Below, piece after piece: positions 53,084 to 64,000 of a stretch of DNA of 64,000 bases. The stretch spans positions 5,086,501 through 5,150,500 of the forward strand of contig JAKNDB010000087.1 in NCBI GenBank assembly GCA_024305405.1, given 5' to 3'. Positions within the stretch are counted from its first letter, which is position 1; every line of letters begins with the position of its first letter. A program made the translations under genes and the position numbers. Below the pieces are notes generated by a model. That model was not told the origin of the DNA. It did no database searches and worked only from the letters and a program-made list of their open reading frames with translations. The stretch is from Dirofilaria immitis (lineage: Eukaryota > Nematoda > Chromadorea > Rhabditida > Onchocercidae).

Positions 53084-53697
53084 TAAAGTTTATAAACAAA
53101 TATTTTAAAACCTATACAACGACAGAAAAAAACTTATAAGAAATTGTATATTAGACAGATTCTTCATAAACTTTTACTGTTTTCTCGGAAATCAATAAAA
53201 AGATCAAGTAAATAAGTAAGTATAATAAAATAAGATTAACAGCCCTTCAACTAAAGTTTTCCTAAGAGAAGAAAATATGTTAGCAAAAATCTTTCTTACG
53301 ACTGAAGCTAATGCATTTTTAACTTATTTTTACTTGTCATTACTGCCTGCCCTGTTCGAATATTATTTTTCAATTACATTTGCAATTATTTGTCCATTTC
53401 ACTACCATGAAAGTTGATGATGTTATGGAATGGAAGCAAGGTCAGCCAATCAGTCTTTTTGATTAAGATGTCTGACATGAAATACCAAGCATCTAAGAAA
53501 ATTCGTAAGTAACATTCGTTTGCTTTTTAAATACATTAGAAAACAAATTTTTTGATGTTTTGCATAAAGAGATGTTTTCTAAAGATTAAACAAGAGAAGA
53601 AATCTATATCGTGAAAATAATAGAGTTGTAAAATCTTTAGCCATTTCATTTCTTTAAATAAGAGAAGAATTAAAAAATTTCAGGATATAATTCTAAA

Positions 53698-53879
53698 ATG
53701 AATAATAAAGCGGATGAAAACAAAAGCCGGTTTTTAAAGAGCTTGAAGACTTTTCTTTAAGTATATTATCTGTTGCACTCATATTGATCAGTATCTTAAT
53801 TCGTATTTTAATGATTGCCATTGTTTTTCTGTTATTTATTTATGATGCTAGTAAAAATCAATCTCAGATATATCAATAA
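53698..53879 (+). CDS. Small single-TM protein, frameshifted
   Basis: ATG 14 bases after TTTCAG. The first frame reads MNNKADENKSRF and stops soon after. One base on, the next frame reads ELEDFSLSILSVALILI.. and continues as a long hydrophobic helix ending YDASKNQSQIYQ and a stop. The span is 182 nt, one short of a multiple of three, and an extra T in the T5 run at 53731-53735 would fuse both halves into a 60-residue membrane protein. Unrecognised; either an indel artefact or a relic. Confidence 0.38.
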
Positions 53880-54234
53880 TCAACCTAAATTCAGCCAAGT
53901 TTACTGAGCAGCGAAGGCTGCATTAGTGCAGCGAATCTTCGAGAATAATACTAATAAAAAACACAATCTGGGGACTATCTAGGCAGTTTCCTTCAGACTG
54001 CAAGATATCTTATCTAAAAATAGAAATGAAAGTTTGCAAATAATTTTATATTTGGATGGAACACTAACTTCATTTTAAAACTGAAGAATGTCATCAATTT
54101 TTAAATCTCCGAGAAAATCAAAATTTAGAGAAAATCAACATTTTTAGAAACTTCTAACCAATATTTTAGTAATTAATTTGCTTCACTCATTTTCATCACG
54201 TTATTATTTATATCACGTTCAACTTATTTGAAAG

Positions 54235-54866
54235 AGTGAAATTTTGAAATTGATCGGTGGTTATATCCAAGAGAAGCTCACTGACGAACAAGTGCATGAA
54301 ATGTTTGTCATTCATTGGGATAAAAAAATATGTCACGTTGGAATATTGCAATTCAATCTGTACGCTTCACAAGCAATGATTTATCACAAAAGGTAATGAA
54401 CTGAATCAATAATTAGCAAGACTATGACATTTCTGGATACTGAAGAAAAAAATTTATCATTTCTTCGGAGAAAAATAGGAGAACCTTCTGAAATATGAAA
54501 TATTAGAGGTGTCTTTTTTCCAAAAAATCCAAACAAAATTATTTTTATTAAATATTTTGAAAATCACATGCTTTAGGATGAAGTTAGAATAAGAATACGT
54601 AAAAGAGTAATACAGAAGTTTTGGCGAATCCTCGTTACATAGAAGTATACTTTTATAGTTCAAAAAAGTTTTATTGTCATTCGTTTCAAATTGATTGGGC
54701 ATGTAATAGCCGAATATGTATTGGATATGAGGAGATAAATAAACTGTTTGAAGTGGTAAATAGTAGAATGAATTCGAAAGCAGCCAAATGCTATGTGATT
54801 ATTGAAACTGAAAATTGTAATAGCGGAGATCAATTTACAATCAAGGTCTTTTGTCACGGAAGTTAA
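54235..54866 (+). CDS. Unrecognised cysteine-containing gene, two exons visible
   Basis: Exon a (54235-54392, ending AG|GTAATG) reads IGGYIQEKLTDEQVHEMFVI, then HWDKKICHVGILQFNLYAS. Exon b (54616-54866, after AATACAG) reads EVLANPRYIEVYFYSSKK, then FYCHSFQIDWACNSRICIG and three more cysteines (AKCYV, ENCNS, VFCHGS) before the stop. Six cysteines in 80 residues suggest a secreted domain. Exon a ends in phase 2 while exon b needs phase 1, so an exon is missing, the donor differs or one base is wrong. The start codon was not found. It converges with the minus-strand gene whose stop is 10 bp away. Confidence 0.38.
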
Positions 54867-54876
54867 GTGTAGGGTT

Positions 54877-55296
54877 TTAGCTTGAATCAGTTGAATTAAA
54901 ATCAACGGAAATCACAGACTGGAATGGGAATTTATGGCCAATAATCGTGAAAAGAATTTTTTCGCTGTTCCTCTCCGTCACCGCCCAGGAATGACTGCTA
55001 AACTGGCTAAGCATCGCTTTAATACAGCAATAGAGATGCTGCAATCGTAAAATCGACTTAATGTCTTTGTTGTCCTTTTCCCGATATTTCCTTCTATTGT
55101 TTTCTTGAACAAAGATACTGTACAAGAGAGCTTGAAAATCATGTGAGTAAAAGGCTTCTTTGGAAAAGTTCCTCTTGTATATTTTTCAAATACGGAGCAT
55201 CAGTAAGTGTGATTCGTAGATCGTGTTAGAAAAGCGAAGCATCTCCATAACTTCTTCAATCTTATCCACATTAGTTTTCCCTTTTTTCCTTACCAT
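54877..55296 (-). CDS. Unrecognised 118-residue protein, two exons
   Basis: Exon 1 (55296-55194) starts with ATG and encodes MVRKKGKTNVDKIEEVMEML, then RFSNTIYESHLLML. Exon 2 (55130-54877) continues LYSIFVQENNRRKYREKDNK, then DIKSILRLQHLYCCIKAMLS and ends ISVDFNSTDSS. The 63-nt intron (GTATTT...TTTTCAAG) keeps phase, and the whole is 357 nt with stop. The protein is soluble, basic at the N-terminus, with predicted helices; no domain recognised. No clear trans-splice acceptor precedes the ATG. The 10-bp gap to the convergent + gene means the 3'UTRs must overlap. Confidence 0.52.
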
Positions 55297-57884
55297 TTTA
55301 AATTACAAAAGTAATTTGGTCTCTTCTACTAGCATGATGCATTTTCATACTAGCTTTCGCTGCTTTTTAAACGCTAATTTATTGAATATTATTTTCGATT
55401 TGCAACAATCCTAGAATACTTGATTGTGATTAAGATTTTACTTCTGCAATTATAAGTTATTGCAAATCTGACAAATTAAAAGAATAGTCTATTTTCAAGA
55501 CTTAATTTATAGTTTCCATAGACATCTTAGTGATTTTTTTGGAAGAAGTTTTTAATCATTTGAAATCAAGAAAATAAATTTCATAGACATTTTGAAGATT
55601 ATTTGCTTTGCATCACTTTTATTTAAAATGAAATAATCAAATACAAAGAGTTTCATAATTGCATTCAATTTATCTGGTTTTTTATAAATGTTAAATAGCA
55701 TGAATTAAAAATATCTACTTTTATGCATATCATTCAGAATTATATAACTGCGAAAACAAATCTTTAAAAGCTTATTTTAGTCTGCGTAATCATTTAATCA
55801 TTATTGCGATACATAATCACTATGTTAATTTGTACACTTTTGAATCAATGATTAACTCCTGTAATCAATTTGTCTTGGATATGATGAAATATATATTTAA
55901 AGATTTGTACATATAAGGAGTACATTTCTTCTATACAATCTAGTGCATGATGTCTTTTGATGTTTCAGCAACAAATTTAATTATTTTTAGAAAAATTTGG
56001 CGCTTCTAATTCTGCTTAAAATAGATATGATTGGTTTTTCTTCAAATATACTTACAGTTTTTACATTAGTGTATTTAATTAAGTTATATTAAATTATTTA
56101 TAATGAATCAAGTTGCCTTCAACTCAATTAAATGAGTAACTTGACTGAACTGATTGTTGCTTTCGTACCACTCAAAATTTTCACTAAATGAAGTAAAATT
56201 TCCATATATTCTACATTAATTGTATAAATATCGACCATTAAATTATAATCATCTAATTTATGATCTTTGTACAAGTTATTCTCATCTTCTCAATGCAATT
56301 TGCGAGAGAAAGAATAAAGGAATAATCAAAACTTACAAAGGGAGAATGTAGGAAACTGATTATCATAAGGAATACATAGAAATCAAAGCAAATACCAAAG
56401 GGAATTGAAGAAATGATGTACTATCACACGGTATTGAGTAACTCAAAAGTTTGGGAATGATTTCAATCTTCTCAGAGAAAACAATAATTTTATTGTGTAA
56501 TTTCATCAATTTTAACTTTGGCCTCACTTTGATACTGAGTTTTATTGCTTAGGCTTCTCCAAATTGTTTATAAAAATGACGTAACTTTGGACCGAAAATT
56601 TATAGCTTTTTCTTATCAAAATGTGTAAAAATTTTTATGAATGAGAAATTAAGGAAAGAATCAAATTGGAGTGCAATGTAGCGATTTTTGTTCGTGCAAG
56701 CTTTTCACACTTAAATAAAAAGTCTAAGTAACAAGCCACTTATATTTCAAAATCTTTTTCTTATCTTATCATTTATCCAATTTTAATATATAAGCAAATT
56801 TCTCCAACTCAAATTCCATATGTTTCTAAGAATCCGCAAATCTATGTCTTCAACATCTGGTAAATTAATTTGCAAATTTTTATATTCTAAAAATAAGTTT
56901 ACATCAGTGATTAAAATGTAACATGTAAATTAGCTTTTGTTCACATACCTATTTTTCCATCAAAAGAATTATATGTTACCTTACGTTTGTATCATGATAT
57001 ACCGTCCGTCTTACATCTTTGTATTCAATTGAATAGTAGTAGGAGATTCTCCTAGAATTTGAATCCTTTCTATTAGACCGACTGTTAAAACCATGCCAAG
57101 TATCTTCGGATTAGTACTAGACTAAAAGAACTTCATTCTCATCCAACTCTGTCTTCTGTGCAATTCACTAATGAATGAATATTCCAAACTTTTATTGCAC
57201 AAGGTACTGTTATTACTGCATCCAAGCTAAATCCATTCTAGACATATATTTAAAGATGGGTAAATTACATTTAAAACGCAAGAAAAATTCCTTTTCAAAG
57301 ATCAATCTTCACTTCCGTATTCGACTGTATCTTTATCAAAGCTCTCCTCAATCAAGTTCAAGAAATTCACAACAGTAACCGAATCAATTAAAATTATAAT
57401 TTTAATAATTTGAAATTTATGCCGTTTTTTTGAAATAAATTTTGACAATTACGATAGAACAAATATCCATTATTACAAAAAGTGTATTGAAGAACGAATT
57501 TAACCATTTTCTTGGTAATGATTAGTTTGCAATGAATTAAAATAGAAATCGATAAATAATGAATGAAATGAGACTTTCGATTTTTGCAGACACTTTTCTT
57601 CAAGCCTTATTGCAGATTTGCATAGACAAATCTTCTTCCGTAACAACAAACTTTTACATTAATAATTAATTTGTATTTAAACATTGTTCAGGAACAAAAT
57701 CATGAAATTTCGCCATAAAGCTATATGTACAATGAAATTTTCAAATTTTGAACACTTCAAATATAATTTATGTTTTCTTGTATGAAAAAAAAGAGCTCTT
57801 TATAGACTGTGCAGACAAATTTTTATCTAAGGGGATTTCGAGCTAAATCTCGGTACATAAGATGAGAATTTCATTTAAAAAAAT
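55297..57884. other. Intergenic, no gene recognised
   Basis: Only chance-like open frames (for example at 57175 and 57394). Confidence 0.45.
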
Positions 57885-58874
57885 AAAATTTGAAATAAAA
57901 CATGAAAATAACCACCATTGAACTGCTAAAAATGTTGAACTTGAACGTAGATAATAATTTCAATGGGAAATATTTAGTCGAAGAAAAAATATGAAAATAC
58001 CATCAAAAATTTGCTAAATAATCTGTATTTATAAATTATGGCAAATTGATTGGAATTTGCCCTTCCTTCAAGAAATCAAGGATATTAATGAAGACCTTAT
58101 GAATCTCGGAAATGCCAAAGTCAAGAACAAGAACTCGAAATATGAGAAAATAATCGATATGAAAATTTACCGGCTTCTTTGTGTTCTAGATGATAAAAGC
58201 GAAACATCCCAAAGTGTGGAAATTATGTAATATAGTATTGCTATGATAGTCACAAGCAATATAATTTAGATGTGGACAAGCATTTTCCAGATTTTTAAAA
58301 AAATTTGGAAGTAAAGGAAAATGAACAATTCAGAGATATCCTTCGACCTTTTGATATATTTGAAGAAAACACTGATATCGGTGATAACGAAGAAGAAGTA
58401 CAACCAATAGCATTAGTTGAGAATGGGAATAAATAGTCTTTATAACGAAAACAAGGAAATTCCTTCCGTATTTACTACAGTGCCAGTGAAAATTTTCGTT
58501 GATGGATAGAGTTCTCTTTAAGATTGGCACATACATATCGAACAAATTGCGAAGAAAGAGATTTAAAAAAGCGAAAAGAACGAGAAGTTATCTCAAATCG
58601 AAAATTTAATTTTCAATTTTAACAATCGTTGTAAAAATCCTAAAGCACATTTCAATACAATCGATGACGATAAAACGGTTGCTTTAATCAGACGAGCCAT
58701 TTTTCTGTTATTGAAGATGACAAATTTTTAAGGAAATCACTCATTTACAAGTTGAAAGTAAAACGCGGAACATTTAACAGTAATTCACAAAGTAAATAAC
58801 CAAGATTTTTTTCAAAATGACTTACCTAGTGTCACTGAAATTTTACATAATTCGATTATCTTATCGAATACTTT
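57885..58874 (+). repeat. Left arm of a ~1-kb inverted repeat, carrying a decayed gene
   Basis: Matches the reverse complement of 59489-60477 almost base for base (one net indel; one mismatch seen near the outer end at 57909 and one near the inner end). Read on +, the arm contains broken coding stretches: NLPFLQEIKDINEDLMNLGN and KIYRLLCVLDDKSETSQ; FRDILRPFDIFEENTDIGDN; NKEIPSVFTTVPVKIFVDG; and FNTIDDDKTVALIRRAIF, separated by stops and frameshifts. So the arm carries a pseudogene of an unrecognised protein rather than random DNA. No transposase or terminal duplication is evident. Confidence 0.9.
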
Positions 58875-59488
58875 TTCGCAAAATCTTATCACATTATGTT
58901 TTCAGATGTATTTCTCTGACATCGCGTAAAATTTCTAAGGAAGACTTCCTAATAAAAAGATTTCGATAAAACTTGGTTAAAAACTTATTTCTTAATGTTT
59001 CACTTTTCTTTCTCCGTCATTTCACTGCCATTTCTTGGTAAAAATAAAATCTTTCATAAAATACTTCATTCGCGATTATCTATGAAATTTATCAATGCAG
59101 TTATTGCTATATTATGCTATATCGTGGATGGCGTCAGATTTACTTTCCAAAGAATGAATTAAAAACAGTGAACTCATATAGATTGAGTTCTCGATAATCA
59201 TATATAAGCATGAAAACGTACTGCTGATTCCGGTCAACTTCATCAATTACATTCTCTCTCCTATTTTCATTGATGCATTGTTATATTTTGCCTTTCGCTA
59301 ACATACTTTCTATTCATCATTCTTGATTTCGCTGTGTTTTTTTGAAAATCGTTATCTCTGAGCTCGCAAATTTAACGATATCATGTTTTAACATTTAATA
59401 GGCTTCATCGCTTTCGAAGTACTCTGGACAGCAATTATAGAATTGTGTCGCCTGCTGAAAATCGTTCTGAATCCGGAATCTTTAAAAG
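58875..59488. other. Spacer between the inverted-repeat arms
   Basis: Single-copy AT-rich spacer of 614 bp with no gene. It contains neither an arm sequence nor a recognisable open frame. Confidence 0.7.
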
Positions 59489-60477
59489 AAAGTATTCGAT
59501 AAAATAATCGAATTATGTAAAATTTCAGTGACACTAGGTAAGTCATTTTGAAAAAAATCTTGGTTATTTACTTTGTGAATTACTGTTAAATGTTCCGCGT
59601 TTTACTTTCAACTTGTAAATGAGTGATTTCCTTAAAAATTTGTCATCTTCAATAACAGAAAAATGGCTCGTCTGATTAAAGCAACCGTTTTATCGTCATC
59701 GATTGTATTGAAATGTGCTTTAGGATTTTTACAACGATTGTTAAAATTGAAAATTAAATTTTCGATTTGAGATAACTTCTCGTTCTTTTCGCTTTTTTAA
59801 ATCTCTTTCTTCGCAATTTGTTCGATATGTATGTGCCAATCTTAAAGAGAACTCTATCCATCAACGAAAATTTTCACTGGCACTGTAGTAAATACGGAAG
59901 GAATTTCCTTGTTTTCGTTATAAAGACTATTTATTCCCATTCTCAACTAATGCTATTGGTTGTACTTCTTCTTCGTTATCACCGATATCAGTGTTTTCTT
60001 CAAATATATCAAAAGGTCGAAGGATATCTCTGAATTGTTCATTTTCCTTTACTTCCAAATTTTTTTAAAAATCTGGAAAATGCTTGTCCACATCTAAATT
60101 ATATTGCTTGTGACTATCATAGCAATACTATATTACATAATTTCCACACTTTGGGATGTTTCGCTTTTATCATCTAGAACACAAAGAAGCCGGTAAATTT
60201 TCATATCGATTATTTTCTCATATTTCGAGTTCTTGTTCTTGACTTTGGCATTTCCGAGATTCATAAGGTCTTCATTAATATCCTTGATTTCTTGAAGGAA
60301 GGGCAAATTCCAATCAATTTGCCATAATTTATAAATACAGATTATTTAGCAAATTTTTGATGGTATTTTCATATTTTTCTTCGACTAAATATTTCCCATT
60401 GAAATTATTATCTACGTTCAAGTTCAACATTTTTAGCAGTTCAATGGTGGTTGTTTTCATGTTTCATTTCAAATTTT
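59489..60477 (-). repeat. Right arm of the ~1-kb inverted repeat
   Basis: Inverted partner of 57885-58874, carrying the same decayed gene on the minus strand with the same lesions, so the gene was already broken before, or was homogenised after, the duplication. Confidence 0.9.
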
Positions 60478-61422
60478 AGAAAAGAAATCATTTTGTACAA
60501 CTTTTAAATCCATATTTTTAAACTTACATGGATTATTCTTGTCTGATTTTGTTCTCATTTTGTAAAAATCTGTTTATTCTATTAATTGCACTATTTCAAA
60601 TTTTTTATCTGAAAAAATATCATTTTTAACAGTAGATTATTTGAATTTGTCACTTATATAGTTCATTTGAATTGGGTTATACTATGAATTCGGTGAATAA
60701 GCACTTCTTTCATTTTTGTTACTCAATGTTTTTACTTCTTCAGAATCTGAAAAATTCTAAAATTTAATTATTATTCTTACGAAATTTCAATTTAGGCAAC
60801 TAAAAAATGCAGTCAAATTTACTTCCCAACCATTCTATTTGATTTCATGTATCACTGATTGATATATTTTTGTCGTTTGTCATGTTTTGTGATTTCTTTT
60901 GTTTTGTAATAATAATGGAGTTTATCAAATTACAAGAGTACTATTGATATCAAAAATTTCATTCTTTTTCTTCTGTTTCATAACATTTCTAGATTAAAAC
61001 CAAACATCTGATAGCATCAGATTCTTAAAATACCTTAAAATATTCTTCCCACCAATTCTTGATATTCACTAAATAAAACCATGAAGAAATTTCTTTATTT
61101 CGGAAAAAATCTACAGTTGCAAAAATCATCATTCCACGACAACCTTCGAATTACGCAAATTGAAACAAAAACATTAAAGCAAAGCAATCTGAAATTCGTT
61201 GAAATTTTCTAAAAAATTATTAGAAATTTCGAAATTTTTATTTCGTTCGAAGTAATTGCTTTTGCATTTCCGTAATTTACTTCTCGCAGTTTTTCAACGT
61301 TCGTTATAAAATGGCATGAAAAACATGCGAAGCAAAATTTTAAAAGAAAAGCTTGATGTTCTTCAATAAAAATCATTAGTTTTTAAAAATGGTCCAGTCT
61401 GAAAAAACTATTTCAATATATT
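60478..61422. other. Intergenic, no gene recognised
   Basis: AT-rich, many short runs of T. No exon can be supported. Confidence 0.45.
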
Positions 61423-61753
61423 TTAGACAATGAAATTTTTCAAACTTCGAGTACCTGAGAATTCTTCAATAGGGAATAATTCTCTAAAAATTGAAATGAT
61501 ATACGAAGATAGAATAACGATTTCCGAAAAGCAAAATGAGACAGATGACAATCGTATAATTTGAAATATTTCTTTCAACTTTATCAACTGCTCTTCATAA
61601 AAATTGTCATCCATGAAAGAAAGGACTTCTCTTTTCGATAACCTAGTATTACCACATTTGTAAATATTGTCTGATACTGGTCTTTTGTCTAGGGATATGC
61701 TCTGCTCCACTCACCCGTTTTCTTTTCGTTAAAAACTTGTTAATTTCGTTCAT
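61423..61753 (-). pseudogene. Small basic ORF with a frameshift
   Basis: From ATG 61753 the frame reads MNEINKFLTKRKRVSGAEHI, then PRQKTSIRQYLQ, and stops. One base on, a 95-codon frame continues with CGNTRLSKREVLSFMDD, then NFYEEQLIKLKEIFQII, ending SGTRSLKNFIV. Both halves look coding. The span is 331 nt, one base too many, and the switch lies around the ACAAATG near 61660. Alternatively GTGAGT at about 61713 is a donor and the halves belong to different exons. Unrecognised. Confidence 0.33.
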
Positions 61754-62954
61754 TGATGAATAAATAAGTTTTTAGATGGGAATTTTCGTTTTTGAATACA
61801 GCTAATTCCCAAACTTCTTTTCATTAGATTTTTCATATTGTTAGCTTAATTAACAATACATATCGTAGAATTGATGAAGTCAGCGTAACGATTGGATTCA
61901 ACATAGAATTATTATTCTTATGAATGAAAAACCACGATAACATATATTTCACTTAAAAATATTAGATAATGCCTTTTGTTAAGAGATAAAGAATCAAAGA
62001 AACAATATTTCTTTTAACTTTCAAAAACTGAAAATTACCCATACGACCAAAACGTCTTTTATGGGAATAGTATTTTAAGTGATTTTAAAAAGTGTTATTG
62101 ATTTAAAGATCTTTTAAATTTAGTCACAACAGCTTAATACAATGACACGATAATGTTTCTCAGAAATATTGCACATCAGTTTAATGGAAAAATTTTATAT
62201 TTCGATTTGGCTTTGTTTATTTTTTTCAAGATCATCAATTCCCTCAAAGGTTGAAAAGTAATTGAAATAATTTGATAAAGTTATGATGCCATATTATTCC
62301 GATTTTATCGTTAAATGAAGGAGTATAGTATTTTACAAATAACGAAATTAAATCATTCTCTAGATGATATCTGACAATTGGATCCCATAATCCTCTGAAA
62401 TTTCATCAACGATTCAAATTTCGAAGAAAACTTTTACAGGACTTATTCTACTCAAGTAATGCAAGACGACTACTCGAAGGCAATTCTTTCTTAGAATCTT
62501 TGCAAACATAATATCTAAAGGTATCATGCGCTCAGTCTTTCTGGTTTCAATTATCCTATTTGCCCTGCGTGTTGGGAATAGAATTGGTTAATTAGAAAAT
62601 TTTTTCCAAGTCCTTCTCTTACTTCTATGCCGTAAATATTTCATTTTGGTTTGATTCATAAGTTATATTCCAAATGTTAGTACAATTATTAAGTTCACTT
62701 GCTGATTCAATTAATATACGGAGGAGTGTTTTTTTGACATGTTAAGCAAGTCGATTATAAAAGATTCAGTAATATTATTTCGGTGGTAATGTGAAAATTC
62801 ATTTCTATAACCAAACATTTCGATGTAAAATGGCAGGTTTAGTTCTCGGCAACGATCTATCAATATTATCATTCTCTCAACGATTCCTATTCGTGATTTA
62901 ATTTCTCTGGCTTCTTTTATAAATTAGTCGCTATCGATTCCGAATTAATATGAT
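61754..62954. other. Intergenic, upstream of the 63-kb gene
   Basis: No exon supportable on either strand. Confidence 0.45.
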
Positions 62955-64000
62955 ATGCCAATCAATGATCATACGCGGATATTGGCTCAAATATTGCCGT
63001 TGTTATTTCTCATTCGCAGCAACCACAGCAACTTTTATACTGTTGCGATACCACAGCGTGCTAACGAACCTTGGACAGTAATATTATGCAAATTTGCTGA
63101 TACAACGAAATATGAGCCACAAACACGTGATTGGTACCAGAAATGGATGACCGGATCCGGCGCAGGTATTTTATTTGTTTATGCTTCTATAAAATCGAAG
63201 TGAATTGATATCTGATTTCAGAAGTTTTAAAATCTAATTATTGAAATTAAGTGATGCTGAGAATTTTTCTTCACAGTGTCTTATTCTTGTAATCCGATTG
63301 TTATTCTTCGCCGTCAACCTATCGAATGATCCAATTATTCATTTCCAAATCCTAATATTTTATTTTAATGCTGTAATTGAAGCATAGAAATATTTTATGC
63401 ATTGTACTCAATAAAAATCTCAGATATGGAAAAGTTCCTTACAGGTTCACTTTTTCCAGTAATTCGCTGTCATCAATATATTACTAGCAATTTAACTGAC
63501 AAATGAAATTTATAGTTTATTTATTAATTATTTTATGAAATAGCCAAGATGAAAGTAAATAATTTTCCCATAAAATGAAACGATTGATTTATTTCTGAAA
63601 AATATAATAGGAAACTTGCCATATTTAACACATGTTGTACTTGTTTAAGATAAAGTAGCCAATTTCCATCTTTGTTCCATGAAACGCGTTTTATGATATA
63701 AATACTTTTTCATGCTGGATACTTTGCGTATGATTTTTAGACAACAGCAGCAGATTATAGTGATAATCTCAAATTTCCTCTGTTAAGTTAACTGGTTGGA
63801 CCACGCATTGATAGCTATGTATTTAACAGCATTTTCTTTTCTTAGTTTATTTGAAATTTTCTCGAATATGATCGATAAATTTCTGGCAGTGGATCGGAAA
63901 TAATTCCTAAATGCTTCGAATATAACTTTTCAATGCATGAAACTTTAAACATGCCGTATTTTATTAAAAACTCTACAATTTTATTCTTTTCAGATACGAT
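62955..64000 (+). CDS. Secreted protein, 5' exons (runs off the window)
   Basis: Exon 1 (62955-63165) starts with ATG and a hydrophobic stretch (ILAQILPLLFLI), then NFYTVAIPQRANEPW, a strongly structured block PWTVILCKFADTTKYEP and TRDWYQKWMTGSGAG, and ends phase 1 at GCAG|GTATTT. The next exon begins at 63994 after TTCTTTTCAG with AT ACG AT, giving GDT, which keeps phase; the rest is outside. The intron is about 830 nt. The WTVILCKFADT...EP..RDWYQKWM pattern looks like the N-terminus of a conserved secreted family in which this block precedes a metallopeptidase-like domain, but I cannot confirm this from 70 residues. Confidence 0.58.

Noticed and set aside
1..64000. tRNA, 5S/SL RNA genes, CRISPR arrays, Wolbachia-type insertions
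   Set aside because: I looked for B-box GGTTCGANTCC with a cloverleaf, SL1-like sequence, regular spacer arrays and bacterial-type dense ORFs; none was found.

Overview
This is a strongly AT-rich, intron-rich eukaryotic window that I read as nuclear DNA of a nematode, probably of the filarial/spirurid type. The evidence is an MSP-domain (sperm) gene, divergent nematode-type C-type lectin-like genes, short exons with U-rich TTTCAG acceptors, start codons placed a few bases after acceptor-like sites (as in SL trans-splicing), long AT-rich intergenic stretches, and no bacterial-style operons. The species cannot be fixed from sequence alone.

Layout: 0.2-1.1 kb (-) small C2H2 zinc-finger gene with a CAG/polyQ tract; 1.7-3.6 kb (+) IFT43 (intraflagellar transport); 6.9-8.0 kb (+) broken MSP-domain gene; 9.7-10.4 kb MITE-like repeat with a second copy at 49.1-49.8 kb; 11.2-13.2 kb (-) possible exons of duplicated small genes; 13.7-14.6 kb (-) two-exon multi-pass membrane protein; 15-21.9 kb gene desert with a miRNA-like hairpin; 21.9-25.8 kb a cluster of secreted cysteine-rich genes (a Ly6/ET-module-like 3' end, then two oppositely oriented divergent C-type lectin-like genes); 27.9-30.2 kb (-) THOC6, five exons; 32.9-39.1 kb (-) transportin-1, 21 exons; 39-47 kb gene desert; 47.2-55.3 kb several small, unrecognised, probably fast-evolving genes on both strands; 57.9-60.5 kb a near-perfect inverted repeat with ~1 kb arms; 61.4-61.8 kb a broken small ORF; 63-64 kb (+) first exons of a secreted protein that runs off the window.

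The two best genes are housekeeping nuclear-traffic genes: THOC6 (mRNA export, THO/TREX) and transportin-1 (nuclear import). I followed both exon by exon and their reading frames close perfectly (342 and 898 residues). The smaller genes differ: the zinc finger, IFT43, MSP, one lectin-like copy and a small membrane ORF each miss one base, nearly always in a homopolymer. They are either real pseudogenes or a homopolymer-length artefact of the assembly, and this is the most important caveat for users of this sequence. I saw no CRISPR array, rRNA, tRNA, SL-RNA gene, Wolbachia-like insert or virus-like gene.
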